Counted from the stretch's first letter, positions 1 through 9,171 are shown. The stretch is 64,000 nt of DNA from Terriglobales bacterium (GCA_035691485.1 DASSIZ010000014.1:1-64000); one strand, 5' to 3'. Numbers and translations: made by a program. Notes: a model not told the origin generated them from the sequence alone.

Positions 1-537
1 TTACTGGCTCGCTGATGGCACTCGCGTTGACTGAAACGCGACTATCTTCCAGTTGCCCTTGCGCTTCACCCAAACCTGAGTGGTGCGGTAATCGCCACTA
101 TATGGCTTTCCGCCGACGGTGCCCTTCGAAGAGGCCAGCGCGATGCGCACCGCGGTGTCTCCATACGCATGGATCTTGCTCTCGTGGGTGTCAACGGAGT
201 CCCACTTTAAGGCACCGGACTTGACGTTGCCGATCTCCTGAGCTTTCGTTGATAAGTTGCCGTCGCTGTGGATTGCCGTGAAATCATCGGCGCAGTACTT
301 CTCCATAAAGCCGGTATCGGCTTTCGCGAACGCCTGTGTGAGCTGATCTGACAACGCGACGATTTGCTGCTCGACATTCTCGCGTCCGGTCTGTTCTACC
401 GCAGTCATGCCGTGACCAGAAGTTTTCCCGCTTTCTTTGGTGCTTGCGGGTGGATTTCCGCCTTGCGCCCAAGCCAGCGACACGACCAGCAGGGAGACGG
501 CGATCAAAACCGGAACAATGAGTTTTATGCTTTTCAT
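1..537 (-). CDS. Exported SnoaL-like (NTF2-fold, DUF4440-type) protein
   Basis: The protein has 178 residues. Residues 1-24 form a signal peptide with an Ala-Trp-Ala cleavage site before Gln25. A low-complexity linker follows, and residues 55-175 show the helix-then-curved-sheet pattern of the SnoaL/DUF4440 NTF2-like fold, ending in the typical W-K-I-V-A-F strand. Such proteins are small exported ketosteroid-isomerase-like proteins, often of unknown substrate. The reading frame is open further upstream, but this Met is chosen because it begins the signal peptide and has a GAGGAG ribosome-binding site about nine bases before it. The substrate cannot be deduced. Confidence 0.8.
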   Translation of the reverse strand: MKSIKLIVPVLIAVSLLVVSLAWAQGGNPPASTKESGKTSGHGMTAVEQTGRENVEQQIVALSDQLTQAFAKADTGFMEKYCADDFTAIHSDGNLSTKAQEIGNVKSGALKWDSVDTHESKIHAYGDTAVRIALASSKGTVGGKPYSGDYRTTQVWVKRKGNWKIVAFQSTRVPSASQ

Positions 538-951
538 GGAAGTGACTCCTCGTAGTTGAGGTTGGGAGCCGATGGAATAGGCGATGATTCTGCTCTCAGA
601 TTTGCGCGGTGTCAAACAAGCGGAGAGCTGATTTCGTCCAATCGCCGGATTTGCGAACTACTCCGTGTTCGAGCGAAGTCCCTAACCCGAACCGCCTTCA
701 GGCCATGAGGCAAGGATAGCGGTGACCAGGAAAAGGGCGGTCAACGATGCGGTTTTGGCGCCGAAACAGCGCTCCTGTGCTCCGAGATGGCACGAAAGTC
801 GGGTGTCATACGGTTCACGCCGGCGATAAATTTGCCGCTTTGGGCATCTCTTTTCCAAGTAGAAGAAACTAAATCAGGCAGCCTTGGGGCAGGTTGCCGC
901 CCGGCCATTTCAGCGTACGCAGTCGTGCGCGCTTCGCGCGAAGGGGCCATC
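538..951. other. Intergenic region between divergent genes
   Basis: This 414-base gap separates two divergent genes and should hold both promoters. I see no clear -35/-10 pair. A short GC hairpin (GCGCG, loop CTT, CGCGC) lies just before the start of the response regulator and could affect its translation. A reading frame from 787 joins the regulator in frame, but its first 55 residues do not resemble any part of a receiver domain. Confidence 0.5.
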
Positions 952-1341
952 ATGAAAGCCGTTCTTTTCGTTGACGACCACGAGATGTTGGCTCGCCTGA
1001 GCTGCGAAATCCTGGAGATGCAAGGCTACAGGGCGGTTTGCGCCTACAGCGCCGCCGATGCGCTGGAAAAATTCCAGCGAGAAAAGTTCGACATCATCGT
1101 CACCGACATGCGCATGGAAGGCATGAGCGGTTTGGAACTGGCGCGCAAGGTCCACTCCATCAGCCCGCACATCCCCGTGATCATCGTGACGGGATACGGG
1201 CCGGTCGAAGGCGGAAGCGACGTCAAGGCGTGCCTGGCCAAAGAAGAACTCTTCCCTTCCCTGCTGGAAAAGATCAAGCTCTACCTTGACGAAGCCGGCG
1301 GCAAAGAAGAAGAGGCCGAAGAAGCAAGCCGCGCGGTGTAG
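952..1341 (+). CDS. Single-domain response regulator (receiver)
   Basis: This 129-residue protein consists of one CheY-like receiver domain. Acidic residues Asp8/Asp9 follow the first strand, Asp52 is the likely phospho-acceptor at the end of strand 3, Thr80 is the switch residue and Lys97 follows strand 5. The last 15 residues are Glu-rich and not part of the fold. There is no output domain and no adjacent kinase, so it probably works through protein contacts. The chosen Met starts the first beta strand directly, while the upstream in-frame extension is unrelated to receivers. The partner kinase is unknown. Confidence 0.85.
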   Translation: MKAVLFVDDHEMLARLSCEILEMQGYRAVCAYSAADALEKFQREKFDIIVTDMRMEGMSGLELARKVHSISPHIPVIIVTGYGPVEGGSDVKACLAKEELFPSLLEKIKLYLDEAGGKEEEAEEASRAV

Positions 1342-1554
1342 GTCTGCTTCCGCGCACTGCCATTCGCTGACCATCAAGCTGTCCGCCACCCGTCTCGGCC
1401 TTTTCTACCGCCGACGATATTCCCGAAGTAAGACTCATTCCGCTTTGCGGACTTCCCCGCAATTTGCGAGTCCCCGGCTGCTGCAGGACAATCAAACCCC
1501 GTGCACCTCGAGTGCAGCATCTGACCACGCTTAATGGCCGAGAGCATTGCGCCC

Positions 1555-2700
1555 ATGAAGATCGGCATAACCTGCTATCCGACGTACGGCGGCAGCGGCG
1601 TCGTCGCCACCGAGCTAGGCATCGAGCTGGCGCAACGCGGGCACGAAGTTCATTTCATCACCTACGCCCAGCCGTTCCGCCTCTCCGGCCCGCAGCCGAA
1701 CGTCTGGTATCACGAGGTCGAGGTCTCGCATTACCCGCTCTTCGACTATCCGCCTTACGACCTGGCGCTGGCCACGCGGATGGCGGAGGTGGCGGAGATC
1801 TACGCGCTCGATTTACTGCACGTACACTACGCCATCCCGCACTCGGTGAGCGCTTACCTGGCGAAGCAGATGTCGGCAACGTCGAAGAACAAGCGGCGGC
1901 TGCCGTTCGTCACCACGCTGCACGGGACCGACATCACGCTGGTCGGGCAGGACCGCTCCTATCTTCCGATCACGCGCTTCTCCATCGAGCAGAGCGACGG
2001 CGTCACCGCCATCTCGAAGTACCTGCGCGAGCGTACGCTCAAGGAATTCGAGCTCAGCAGTAACATCCAGGTGATTTACAATTTCGTGAATTGCGACGTG
2101 TACCGGCGCGATCCGGAGGCGGCGGAACGCCGGCGTGAGTTTGCGCGCGAGGACGAGCGCCTGTTGGTCCATCTCTCCAATTTTCGTCCGGTCAAGCGGG
2201 TGCAGGACGTAATCGAAATCTTCGACCGGGTGCAGAAGAAAGTTCCCGCCAAGCTGCTGCTCATCGGGGACGGCCCGGACCGCTCGAGTGCCGAGTGGAT
2301 GGCGATGGAGAAGCGCATTCATGACCGCGTCATATTCCTCGGCAAGCAGGACAAGGTGAACGAGAAGCTCGCGACCGCGGACGTGCTGCTCCTGCCCAGC
2401 CAGTTGGAGTCTTTCGGGCTGGTGGCGCTGGAGGCGATGGCCTGCCAGGTGGTGCCGATCGCAACCAACGTGGGCGGGGTGCCGGAGGTGATCGAGCACG
2501 GCAAGAACGGATTCATGGCCGAGGTGGGCGACGTGGAAGGGATGGCGCGCTGCGCCATTGACCTGCTCACCAGCGGCGAACGATTAAAGGACATGGGGAC
2601 AGCGGGAAGGCACACGGCGCAGGGCCACTTCTGCTCGACGCGAATCATTCCGCAGTACGAGAAGTTCTACCGCGGCGTGCTGGAGCGGGCGTCGGAGTAA
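1555..2700 (+). CDS. bshA: N-acetyl-alpha-D-glucosaminyl L-malate synthase BshA
   Basis: This is a GT4-family glycosyltransferase of 381 residues, the usual BshA length. It is predicted to join GlcNAc from UDP-GlcNAc to L-malate, the first step of bacillithiol synthesis, in the cytoplasm. The N-terminus carries the BshA-type Gly-rich acceptor loop (T-Y-G-G-S-G-V-V-A-T-E), and the C-terminal Rossmann domain has the GT4 E-x7-E motif within E-S-F-G-L-V-A-L-E. An upstream in-frame ATG at 1534 would add seven residues; family alignment favours the Met before K-I-G-I-T-C-Y-P. bshC lies about 55 kb away in this window; bshB is not seen. Its 3' end overlaps the convergent kinase gene by 34 bases. Confidence 0.88.
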   Translation: MKIGITCYPTYGGSGVVATELGIELAQRGHEVHFITYAQPFRLSGPQPNVWYHEVEVSHYPLFDYPPYDLALATRMAEVAEIYALDLLHVHYAIPHSVSAYLAKQMSATSKNKRRLPFVTTLHGTDITLVGQDRSYLPITRFSIEQSDGVTAISKYLRERTLKEFELSSNIQVIYNFVNCDVYRRDPEAAERRREFAREDERLLVHLSNFRPVKRVQDVIEIFDRVQKKVPAKLLLIGDGPDRSSAEWMAMEKRIHDRVIFLGKQDKVNEKLATADVLLLPSQLESFGLVALEAMACQVVPIATNVGGVPEVIEHGKNGFMAEVGDVEGMARCAIDLLTSGERLKDMGTAGRHTAQGHFCSTRIIPQYEKFYRGVLERASE

Positions 2701-4025
2701 GCCGTGGAGACCGAGACCCCGATGTCGTAGGCTTGCAGCACCGGCAGGTTCAGGCGAATGAGGGTGCCGCCGATCGAGCCGCTATCAATCACCATTTTGG
2801 CGGAATCCCCGTAGAGCACGCGCAAGCGCTCGGCGATGTTGGCCATGCCGATGCCGCTGCCGCCGATCCCGCTGGGCGGCTCCAGGATGTTGGCAGCGCC
2901 CATGCCCACGCCGTCGTCCTCGACCTCCACCACCACGTGCCCGTCATCACGCAGGCGGCTGCGCAGGTAAATGGTGCCGCCCTCGATCTTGGGCGCCAAT
3001 CCGTGCTTGATGGAGTTTTCGACCAGCGGCTGCAAGATCATGCTGGGTACGACCACATCGAGGGAGGCGGGATCGAGGTCTTTGACGACGGTCAGCTTGT
3101 CGCGCCCGAAACGCACCACCTCGATGTCGAGGTAATCGTCGATGAATTCGAACTCCTCGCGCAGCTGGACGAAGGCGTCGCCTTTGCGCAGCAGTCGCCG
3201 CAGGATGTTGGCGAGCTTCACGATGACGTCACGCGCAGTGTCGGGATCGAAGCGCACCAGCGACGAGACCGAGTTGAGGGTATTGAACAGGAAGTGCGGG
3301 TTGATCTGGCTCTGCAGGGCCTCCATGCGCGCCTGCAATAGCGCGCGCTGCTGCTCTTCCAACTTCATCTCGATGCGCGTGTTGTTCCAGATCTTCATCG
3401 GGATGGCGACGCACATCACCGAGGCCGCGAAAATGGCGACCTGGATCCACATACTGCCGCTGTCGACGCTGAAAATCCGGTTCGGCTGCCAGCGGTGAAG
3501 TTCCAGCTTGAGGAAGCGCAGGGCGAGGATCAGAAAAAAGAACGCGATCTGCCAGTCCACCTTGGGGCGCGGCAGGTTGCGGCGAATCCAGCGATAAATG
3601 CTGAGGTCAATGCCGGGGGAAAAGGACCAGATGTCCTCGCGGTCCTTGGTCAGGTCGTGCATCTTGCCGGCAACGATGCCTGCGAACACGCAGAACGGCA
3701 GGTTGATCCATTCCGTGTGCACGGCGGAGGGCAGCGAGACCAGGACCCCGCCCAGCAATCCGGCGAGTGGCCCGCCAATGATCCCGGTCAGCATGGAACT
3801 TTCAAACGAGAGGTCGGCGGCCAGGAAATTCGGGGTGGTGACCCGTACCACCACGCCAAGCGCGAAGGGCATGCCAATCCAGAGGACGAGGTAGAGGGTT
3901 TGCGGCAGGGAGCGTTGCTCGGCGAAAAGCAGGTCTTTGAAGGTGCGCGAGCGCACCAGCGCGCTGGCCACGGCGGCAGCGACGCCAAGCTGGATCAGCA
4001 GGTTGATGGCTACAAGGCGATCCAT
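2667..4025 (-). CDS. LytS/YehU-type sensor histidine kinase
   Basis: The protein has 452 residues. The N-terminal 210 residues hold several membrane segments in the manner of 5TM-Lyt receptors. A short coiled coil (about 215-240) leads to the His_kinase domain, with the phospho-acceptor His244 in Q-I-N-P-H-F-L-F-N-T-L. The ATP-binding domain has the N box around Asn337 (L-V-E-N-S-I-K-H-G) and glycine boxes at 371-374 and 388-393. Kinases of this class normally sit beside a LytTR-domain regulator. None is present here, so it is an orphan or pairs with a distant regulator. The signal is not predictable. Confidence 0.87.
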   Translation of the reverse strand: MDRLVAINLLIQLGVAAAVASALVRSRTFKDLLFAEQRSLPQTLYLVLWIGMPFALGVVVRVTTPNFLAADLSFESSMLTGIIGGPLAGLLGGVLVSLPSAVHTEWINLPFCVFAGIVAGKMHDLTKDREDIWSFSPGIDLSIYRWIRRNLPRPKVDWQIAFFFLILALRFLKLELHRWQPNRIFSVDSGSMWIQVAIFAASVMCVAIPMKIWNNTRIEMKLEEQQRALLQARMEALQSQINPHFLFNTLNSVSSLVRFDPDTARDVIVKLANILRRLLRKGDAFVQLREEFEFIDDYLDIEVVRFGRDKLTVVKDLDPASLDVVVPSMILQPLVENSIKHGLAPKIEGGTIYLRSRLRDDGHVVVEVEDDGVGMGAANILEPPSGIGGSGIGMANIAERLRVLYGDSAKMVIDSGSIGGTLIRLNLPVLQAYDIGVSVSTAYSDARSSTPR

Positions 4026-4059
4026 GCGTGTTTCCAGCCTACTCTAGCATGTGTTCACG

Positions 4060-4172
4060 ACCAACATAGCGATTCACCACAAATCGGTTCACCACCGAGA
4101 CACCGAGAACACCGGACTACACCGAGTTCTTTTCCATATCGGTGCGCCTCGGTGTATCCGGTGCCGGTGGTT
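4060..4172. repeat. Imperfect inverted repeat of CACCGAG-type units
   Basis: The gap between two leftward genes contains several ACACCGAG-like units on one side and their approximate complement (CTCGGTGTATCCGGTG) on the other, so the strand can fold on itself. Composition and architecture resemble other intergenic repeats in this window (near 27.9 kb). The function is unknown. Confidence 0.5.
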
Positions 4173-5454
4173 AAGAAGCATTCGTGATCTTGCTCGCAAC
4201 GGAATCGAGCAGCGCTTGAACGTCGGCTCCAGCAGGAGCGCCCCCCTGGGCCATGTCGCGCGAGCCGCCGCCTCGTCCGCCGGCTGCCGCCATGGCTTCC
4301 TTCATCAGATTGCCCATATCGAAACCGCCGCCGGCAGACTGCGCAAAGACCAACGATGGCTGCGGCGAGGCAGCGCCCAGCAGGGCAACCACGTTGGGTT
4401 GCGTGCTCAGTTTTTGCGCCAGTAACTTGACGAATGCGACATCGCGGTCGGTGAACGCTCGCTTTACCAGGCGAATGCTGCCGGCTTTTGCGTCGCTAGC
4501 CGCGCCGGAGACTAGCGCCACACGATCGGTTGCATCCGCGAGCATCGCCGCGGCCATAAACTCCGCCAGCTCAGCCAGTGTCTTCTGCTGGCGCTTCCCT
4601 GCCGCCTTCGCTTCATCGGCGTTTTTGCGGATTTGCTCCGGGATGTCGTAGATGTGGCTGGAGAACAGCGCCGCCGCCGAGGTCAGGGTTTCGAAATCCT
4701 TGCGGGCGGTGCGAATGGCACGTCCGCCACAGACGAATTCCACGCGCACGCCCTGCTTCACCTTCTCAGTCTTGCGCAGCAGGATGGAGCCGATCTCACC
4801 GGTACGACTGACGTGCGTGCCGCCACAGGCGGTGAGGTCATGGCCGCGAATCTCGATCAGGCGCAGCGTGTCCTTCAAGTCGGCAGGAATTTTACGCACG
4901 CCGAGCGCGCACGCTTCTTCGAGCGTGGCGAACTTGATTGCAACGGGAACGTCGTCGGTGATGATTTCGTTGCAGCGCCGCTCGGCTTCGCGGATCTGTT
5001 CCACGCCGAGCGACTTCACGTAGAGGTCAATGGTGCAGTTCTCATCCCCCATGTGGAAGGAGACCGTGGGCGCATTCAACAGTTCGATGAACACGGCCGA
5101 GAGCAGGTGCTGGCCGGTATGCTGCTGCATGTGATCGCGGCGGCGAGGCGCATCGATCACGCCCCGAACCGGCACGTCCCGTTTGATGGCGAGGGGAAAA
5201 AAGTCATCTGCCGGCGTTTCGACGTAATGCAGGACGGAGCCGTCTTCGCCCTCGGCCACCTCGCTGACGCGCAGCTTCGTTCCTGAGCCGGTCTCCAGCA
5301 GCCATCCGGTGTCATGAAGCTGCCCGCCGCTGGTCGGGTAGAAAGCAGTGCGATCCAGCACCAACGCAAGTTGCCCGGCCACATGACGCGATTCAAGATA
5401 GGTGGCGTCGAACTCGGTGAGGTTCGGGTCGGTGTAATAAAGGCGCTCGCTCAT
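4171..5454 (-). CDS. alaX: Alanyl-tRNA editing protein, AlaX-L type with DHHA1 domain
   Basis: This 427-residue protein matches the editing half of alanyl-tRNA synthetase without the aminoacylation domain. It probably hydrolyses Ser- or Gly-tRNA(Ala) in trans. The zinc site is visible as His112-x3-His116 (H-T-G-Q-H) and Cys210-x3-His214 (C-G-G-T-H). The N-terminal part has the tRNA-synthetase second-additional-domain look, and residues about 290-427 form a DHHA1-like C-terminal domain ending in the Gly-rich stretch seen in AlaRS. The start Met lies directly before the R-L-Y-Y-T-D-P strand typical of the family. No neighbour informs its role. Confidence 0.85.
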   Translation of the reverse strand: MSERLYYTDPNLTEFDATYLESRHVAGQLALVLDRTAFYPTSGGQLHDTGWLLETGSGTKLRVSEVAEGEDGSVLHYVETPADDFFPLAIKRDVPVRGVIDAPRRRDHMQQHTGQHLLSAVFIELLNAPTVSFHMGDENCTIDLYVKSLGVEQIREAERRCNEIITDDVPVAIKFATLEEACALGVRKIPADLKDTLRLIEIRGHDLTACGGTHVSRTGEIGSILLRKTEKVKQGVRVEFVCGGRAIRTARKDFETLTSAAALFSSHIYDIPEQIRKNADEAKAAGKRQQKTLAELAEFMAAAMLADATDRVALVSGAASDAKAGSIRLVKRAFTDRDVAFVKLLAQKLSTQPNVVALLGAASPQPSLVFAQSAGGGFDMGNLMKEAMAAAGGRGGGSRDMAQGGAPAGADVQALLDSVASKITNAS

Positions 5455-5551
5455 ATTCGTTCATGGAAGTATATGCACACGCGGAGGCGCGTGGGCCGCA
5501 CGCACGCGTTCGAGGGCGAATGCTCTCCACCACTTATCAATGCACCAGTCA

Positions 5552-6784
5552 TCAGTAGGGTTGGATGATGCCGCCGATGGCCCTGCCCGCGGGTTTCGCC
5601 GGGGCCGCCCCGGCGAGGGCGTTCTTTTTGCCCAGGTAAGCGGCGATTACGTCAATGTATTTCAGACCGGAACCGGTATTGAACAGGACAACGGTGTCGC
5701 TCTTCTTCAGGAAGCCTGCAGCGCGCAGGCGATTGTAAGCCGCCAGGGACGCCGCGCCCTCAGGAGCGGCGAAGACACCTTCGTCGTGCGCCCATGTCTG
5801 GAATGCTGCCATGATCTCATCGTCGCTGACGCCGACGGCGATACCCGAGCTTTGCTTCAGGATGTCGAGCACGATGTAGTCGGCATAAGCTTTGGGGACA
5901 CGCAAGCCGGCAGCGATGGTGGCGGCGTTTTTCCAGGCTTCGGAGACCGGCTGGTGCTCGTCCCAGGCTTTGACGATGGGAGCGCAGCCGGTGGATTGGA
6001 CGGCAATCATCCTCGGCCGCTTCGCACCGGAAATCAGCCATCCCAGTTGCTGCATCTCGTCGAAAGCCTTCCACATGCCGATGAGGCCGACGCCGCCGCC
6101 GGTGGGATAAATCACGGCATCGGGCAGAGTCCAGCCAAGCTGTTCGGCGATTTCGTAGCCCATGGTCTTCTTGCCCTCGACACGGAACGGCTCCTTGAGC
6201 GTGGAGACGTCGAACCAGCCTTCTTTTTCCTTGCGCTCGCCGAGCATGCGGGCACAGTCGCTGATGAGGCCGTCGATCAGGTTGACCTTGGCGCCGTAGG
6301 ATTCGCATTCGATGCGGTTGGCCTGCGGGACATCTTTCGGCATGAAGATGTGCGCTTCCAGTCCCGCCGCCGCGCAATAGGCGGCCAGCGCGCTGGCGGC
6401 ATTGCCGGCGGAAGGGGCGGCCAGCTTCTTCAGCCCGTAGGCGCGCGCCATGGTAACCGCGGCGGACATTCCGCGCGCCTTGAACGACCCAGTAGGATTG
6501 ATGCCCTCGTCCTTGATGAAGACGTTCGGCGTGGTGCGGCTGGGCAGCATGGGCGAAAAACCTTCGCCGAGCGTGACCGGAGGCGCGTCCGGGAGAACTT
6601 CGGCATAGCGCCACATGGAAGCGCCGCGACCGGCGAGCGATTCGCGGGTAAAGCTGTTCTTGATGGCGTCGAGGTCGTAACGGACGTAGAGCGAGCCGGC
6701 GTCACGCGGGCAGAGGGTCCGAGGCTGATCGGCACTGAGGCGCTCGCCGCACCTGGAGCACTCGAGATAAGAGATGGTGGCCAT
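5552..6784 (-). CDS. thrC: Threonine synthase
   Basis: This 410-residue fold-type II PLP enzyme is predicted to convert O-phospho-L-homoserine to threonine. Lys102 in G-S-F-K-A-R-G is the Schiff-base lysine, the substrate loop S-A-G-N-A-A-S-A follows, and a Gly-rich phosphate-binding loop (P-T-G-G-G-V-G-L) binds PLP. The first 30 residues carry a Cys9-x2-Cys12 and Cys25 zinc-ribbon-like head, found in many ThrC proteins of this subclass. The ATG overlaps the TAA of the upstream CBS protein by one base (TAATG), so the two are probably translated together. Other threonine-pathway genes are not nearby. Confidence 0.92.
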   Translation of the reverse strand: MATISYLECSRCGERLSADQPRTLCPRDAGSLYVRYDLDAIKNSFTRESLAGRGASMWRYAEVLPDAPPVTLGEGFSPMLPSRTTPNVFIKDEGINPTGSFKARGMSAAVTMARAYGLKKLAAPSAGNAASALAAYCAAAGLEAHIFMPKDVPQANRIECESYGAKVNLIDGLISDCARMLGERKEKEGWFDVSTLKEPFRVEGKKTMGYEIAEQLGWTLPDAVIYPTGGGVGLIGMWKAFDEMQQLGWLISGAKRPRMIAVQSTGCAPIVKAWDEHQPVSEAWKNAATIAAGLRVPKAYADYIVLDILKQSSGIAVGVSDDEIMAAFQTWAHDEGVFAAPEGAASLAAYNRLRAAGFLKKSDTVVLFNTGSGLKYIDVIAAYLGKKNALAGAAPAKPAGRAIGGIIQPY

Positions 6785-8031
6785 TACTTCACCTTGCTTC
6801 GAAGCAGGGAGATGACATCATCGGCGGTGACAACGCCCGTCAGTTTGCCGTCCGGGTCCAGGACGGGAAGCGTGAGCAGGTTGTACTTGTCGAACAGCTC
6901 GGTGACATCTTTTTCGGTGCAGGCGGAGTTGCAGGAGATGAGGGGAGCGATCGACAGCGAGACCAGCGGCGTGTCGGATTTTGCAATGACGACATTGGAA
7001 AGCGGCACGGCGCCGACGAGCTTGCCGGCCTCGTCGAGCAGAAAGATGGAGACGACGCCTTCCACGCCGCCCTCAAAGCTGCGCAAGCGTTCGACGGCGT
7101 CGTTGACGGTCGCCGTGCTGGGCAGCGCCAGGTACTCGGTGGTCATGCGTCCGGCGGCGGTGTTTTCGTTGAACTCGAGCAGCTCGCTGACTTCCTCGCG
7201 CTGTTCCGGTTCCATCTCCTGGAGAATTTCCTGCGAGCGTTCCGCCGGCAGATCGCCGAGCAGGTCGGCGGCGGCATCGGGGTCCATCTCCTCGACGATG
7301 TCGGCGGCGCGATCGGAGTCGAGCGACTCCACAATCGACCGCTGCAGCTTGGGGGTGATCTCTTCCAAGGCCTCGGCGGCGACTTCTTCGTCGAGGGTCT
7401 CGAAAACGGCCTCGCGCTCAGCGGGAGCGAGCTCCTCGACAATATCGGCAATGTCGGCGGGATGAAGCTTGGCCAGCCGTTCGTGCGAGATTTTCAGTTT
7501 TACGCGGCGGGCAGGGTCGGTCTCGATGATGTCGACAAACTCCCAGGGAATCATTCTCTCGGGCAGCGTCCGAAGCAACGGACGGAGAGCGCCGCCCGGA
7601 ACCAGTCCCTTGAGAAGACGACGGACGGCGCCGCGAGCACCGACATCGACGGCGGCGAGCTTGAGCGCAAGATGGTGATCGCTTACGTCTTCATGGAGAT
7701 CAACATCGTTGACGCGCACCACCTTGCGGCCGTGGACGTCAATAATCTGCTGGTCGAGCAGATCGCGCTCCAACAGCAGCAGGCCTTCGGAGGCGGAAAA
7801 AGCGGGCCATTCCGAGGCCTTGTTGCGCGCCTTGACCATGCCGTCAATGGAGGCCACCTGGTTCATGCTCAGGAGGCGGTCTTCCCCTTTACGCGTGCGG
7901 ACCACCAAGGCGGCGAGACGAACGGGATCGTCCTGCGGAGAAAGCGCCACCTCACGGACACGTCCGGCATGAGCGCCGGAAGAGTCAAAGACCGGAGCTC
8001 TCAGCAGTTCGGACAGGGCAAAGGTGGACAT
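6784..8031 (-). CDS. PRC-barrel-like / MgtE_N / CBS-pair protein without a transport domain
   Basis: The protein has 415 residues. Residues 1-180 contain two beta-barrel-like, PRC-resembling segments. Residues 185-290 form the MgtE intracellular N domain, a helical right-handed repeat with D-I-A-D-I-V-E-E-L-type motifs. Residues 295-415 form two CBS domains. The membrane channel that follows these domains in MgtE magnesium channels is absent, and no hydrophobic segment remains. It therefore looks like a soluble Mg2+/nucleotide sensor rather than a transporter. The Met used is the one before S-T-F-A-L-S; an earlier in-frame Met would add 12 unlikely residues. It is coupled to thrC by a one-base overlap. 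Confidence 0.82.
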   Translation of the reverse strand: MSTFALSELLRAPVFDSSGAHAGRVREVALSPQDDPVRLAALVVRTRKGEDRLLSMNQVASIDGMVKARNKASEWPAFSASEGLLLLERDLLDQQIIDVHGRKVVRVNDVDLHEDVSDHHLALKLAAVDVGARGAVRRLLKGLVPGGALRPLLRTLPERMIPWEFVDIIETDPARRVKLKISHERLAKLHPADIADIVEELAPAEREAVFETLDEEVAAEALEEITPKLQRSIVESLDSDRAADIVEEMDPDAAADLLGDLPAERSQEILQEMEPEQREEVSELLEFNENTAAGRMTTEYLALPSTATVNDAVERLRSFEGGVEGVVSIFLLDEAGKLVGAVPLSNVVIAKSDTPLVSLSIAPLISCNSACTEKDVTELFDKYNLLTLPVLDPDGKLTGVVTADDVISLLRSKVK

Positions 8032-8367
8032 AGGACAAGGCGCCCAAGGCCAAAGTACAAGGCGCAAGGCCCAAGGATCAAGGAGCAGGGCCTACGCTTC
8101 ATAAGATGCCTGCCTGAGCATACGTAAAGGGAGAGGGGGAATCCAGCAGACAGTAGTCATGAGTCGGGAGTCAGGGGTACCCGGCAGTCAGCAGGCTCGA
8201 CATACCGGGATTTCGATAGCTCCTCGTGCGTTGCGCCTTGGGTAGTGAGCCTTGAGCCTACTGTTCGCGTTGACATTCCTGGGTTCGATAGGCAAACTAC
8301 CGAATTCGCGGAGCAAGGCCGTTTCCGGCGTATGCCGCCAAGCGGCTGGGCTGGACCGTAACAACTT
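8032..8367. other. Intergenic region between divergent genes, with simple repeats
   Basis: The left part is made of repeated CAAGG-like units. The middle holds short GTCAG/GAGTC units in both orientations. A TTGACA hexamer at 8270-8275 lies about 90 bases before the anti-sigma gene, but the matching -10 (CAAACT) is poor. No gene is visible. Confidence 0.45.
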
Positions 8368-8817
8368 ATGTCGACCGCCATGCGGGTCTCCTACAGAATG
8401 GATTCGACGCTGGAAAGCGTCAACCAGGCCGAGGAGGTCGCGACCAAAATCGCGACCAAAGCCGGCTTTAACGAAGAGGACGTGAACCGCATATCGATGG
8501 CGGTGCGCGAGGCGGCGGTCAATGCGGTGCTGCACGGAAATGCGTACGATCCGGCGAAAAAGGTGACGTTCGGGTTCGAGAACACGGGCGAAACGCTGGT
8601 GGTCACGGTCTCGGACGAAGGCAAGGGGCTGAAACCGGAAGCGATTCCGGACCCGCTCGCGCCGGAAAATCTGCTGAAGCAATCGGGACGCGGAATTTTT
8701 CTGATTCGGGCATTCATGGACGAGGTGCGGATTCGCACCCTGGAACCAGGCACAGAGATCACGATGATCAAGAACGTCCACGGCCCCAAGGCCGGGGGCA
8801 AGGAGGAATCCAAGTGA
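8368..8817 (+). CDS. RsbW/SpoIIAB-like anti-sigma factor kinase
   Basis: This 149-residue protein has a GHKL ATPase fold of the anti-sigma serine kinase type. The N box contains Asn52 ([12 protein letters not shown]), the G1 box is D-E-G-K-G-L (83-88) and the G2 box is G-R-G-I (107-110). Members bind a sigma factor or phosphorylate a STAS partner. The next gene is exactly such a STAS protein and overlaps by four bases (GTGA), forming a kinase/antagonist pair. No sigma factor is adjacent, so the target is distant or the switch acts on another process. Confidence 0.88.
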   Translation: MSTAMRVSYRMDSTLESVNQAEEVATKIATKAGFNEEDVNRISMAVREAAVNAVLHGNAYDPAKKVTFGFENTGETLVVTVSDEGKGLKPEAIPDPLAPENLLKQSGRGIFLIRAFMDEVRIRTLEPGTEITMIKNVHGPKAGGKEESK

Positions 8818-9161
8818 CGATGAAATCCAGCACGCGCCAGGTGAATGGAATCACTATTGTTGACCTGAGCGGCCGCATCACGCTCGGGGAAGGCAGCGTG
8901 GTGCTGCGCGACCTGGTCCGCGACCTGCTCAATCGCGGCAACAAGAAGATCCTGCTGAACCTGGGCGACGTGACCTATATCGACAGTTCGGGCATCGGCG
9001 AACTGGTCAGCGCTTTTACCACGGTGCGCAATGGAGGAGGAGACCTGAAGCTGCTGAACCTGACCAAGAAAGTGCACGACCTGCTTCAGATCACGAAGTT
9101 GTATACCGTATTTGACATCAAGGACGACGAAGCCGCAGCGGTCGGTTCCTTCGCCAAGTAA
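8814..9161 (+). CDS. Anti-sigma factor antagonist (STAS domain, RsbV/SpoIIAA-like)
   Basis: This is a 115-residue single STAS domain. The conserved D-S-S-G motif places the phosphorylatable serine at about position 58, which the upstream kinase would modify. Unphosphorylated antagonist normally binds the anti-sigma protein and frees its target. The GTG start overlaps the upstream stop; an ATG two codons later is an alternative and would leave the fold intact. A strong RBS-like AGGAGGAA lies upstream inside the kinase gene. Confidence 0.9.
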   Translation: MTMKSSTRQVNGITIVDLSGRITLGEGSVVLRDLVRDLLNRGNKKILLNLGDVTYIDSSGIGELVSAFTTVRNGGGDLKLLNLTKKVHDLLQITKLYTVFDIKDDEAAAVGSFAK

Positions 9162-9171
9162 TCCTCCCGGG

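Noticed and set aside
787-951. Longer start for the first response regulator
   Set aside because: The added 55 residues do not resemble a receiver or any domain, and the internal ATG begins exactly at the first beta strand.
5540-7465. A 641-codon rightward frame opposite thrC and the CBS protein
   Set aside because: It is antisense to two well-supported genes, its composition is Gly/Arg/Asp/Ser-skewed, and it shows no domain pattern.
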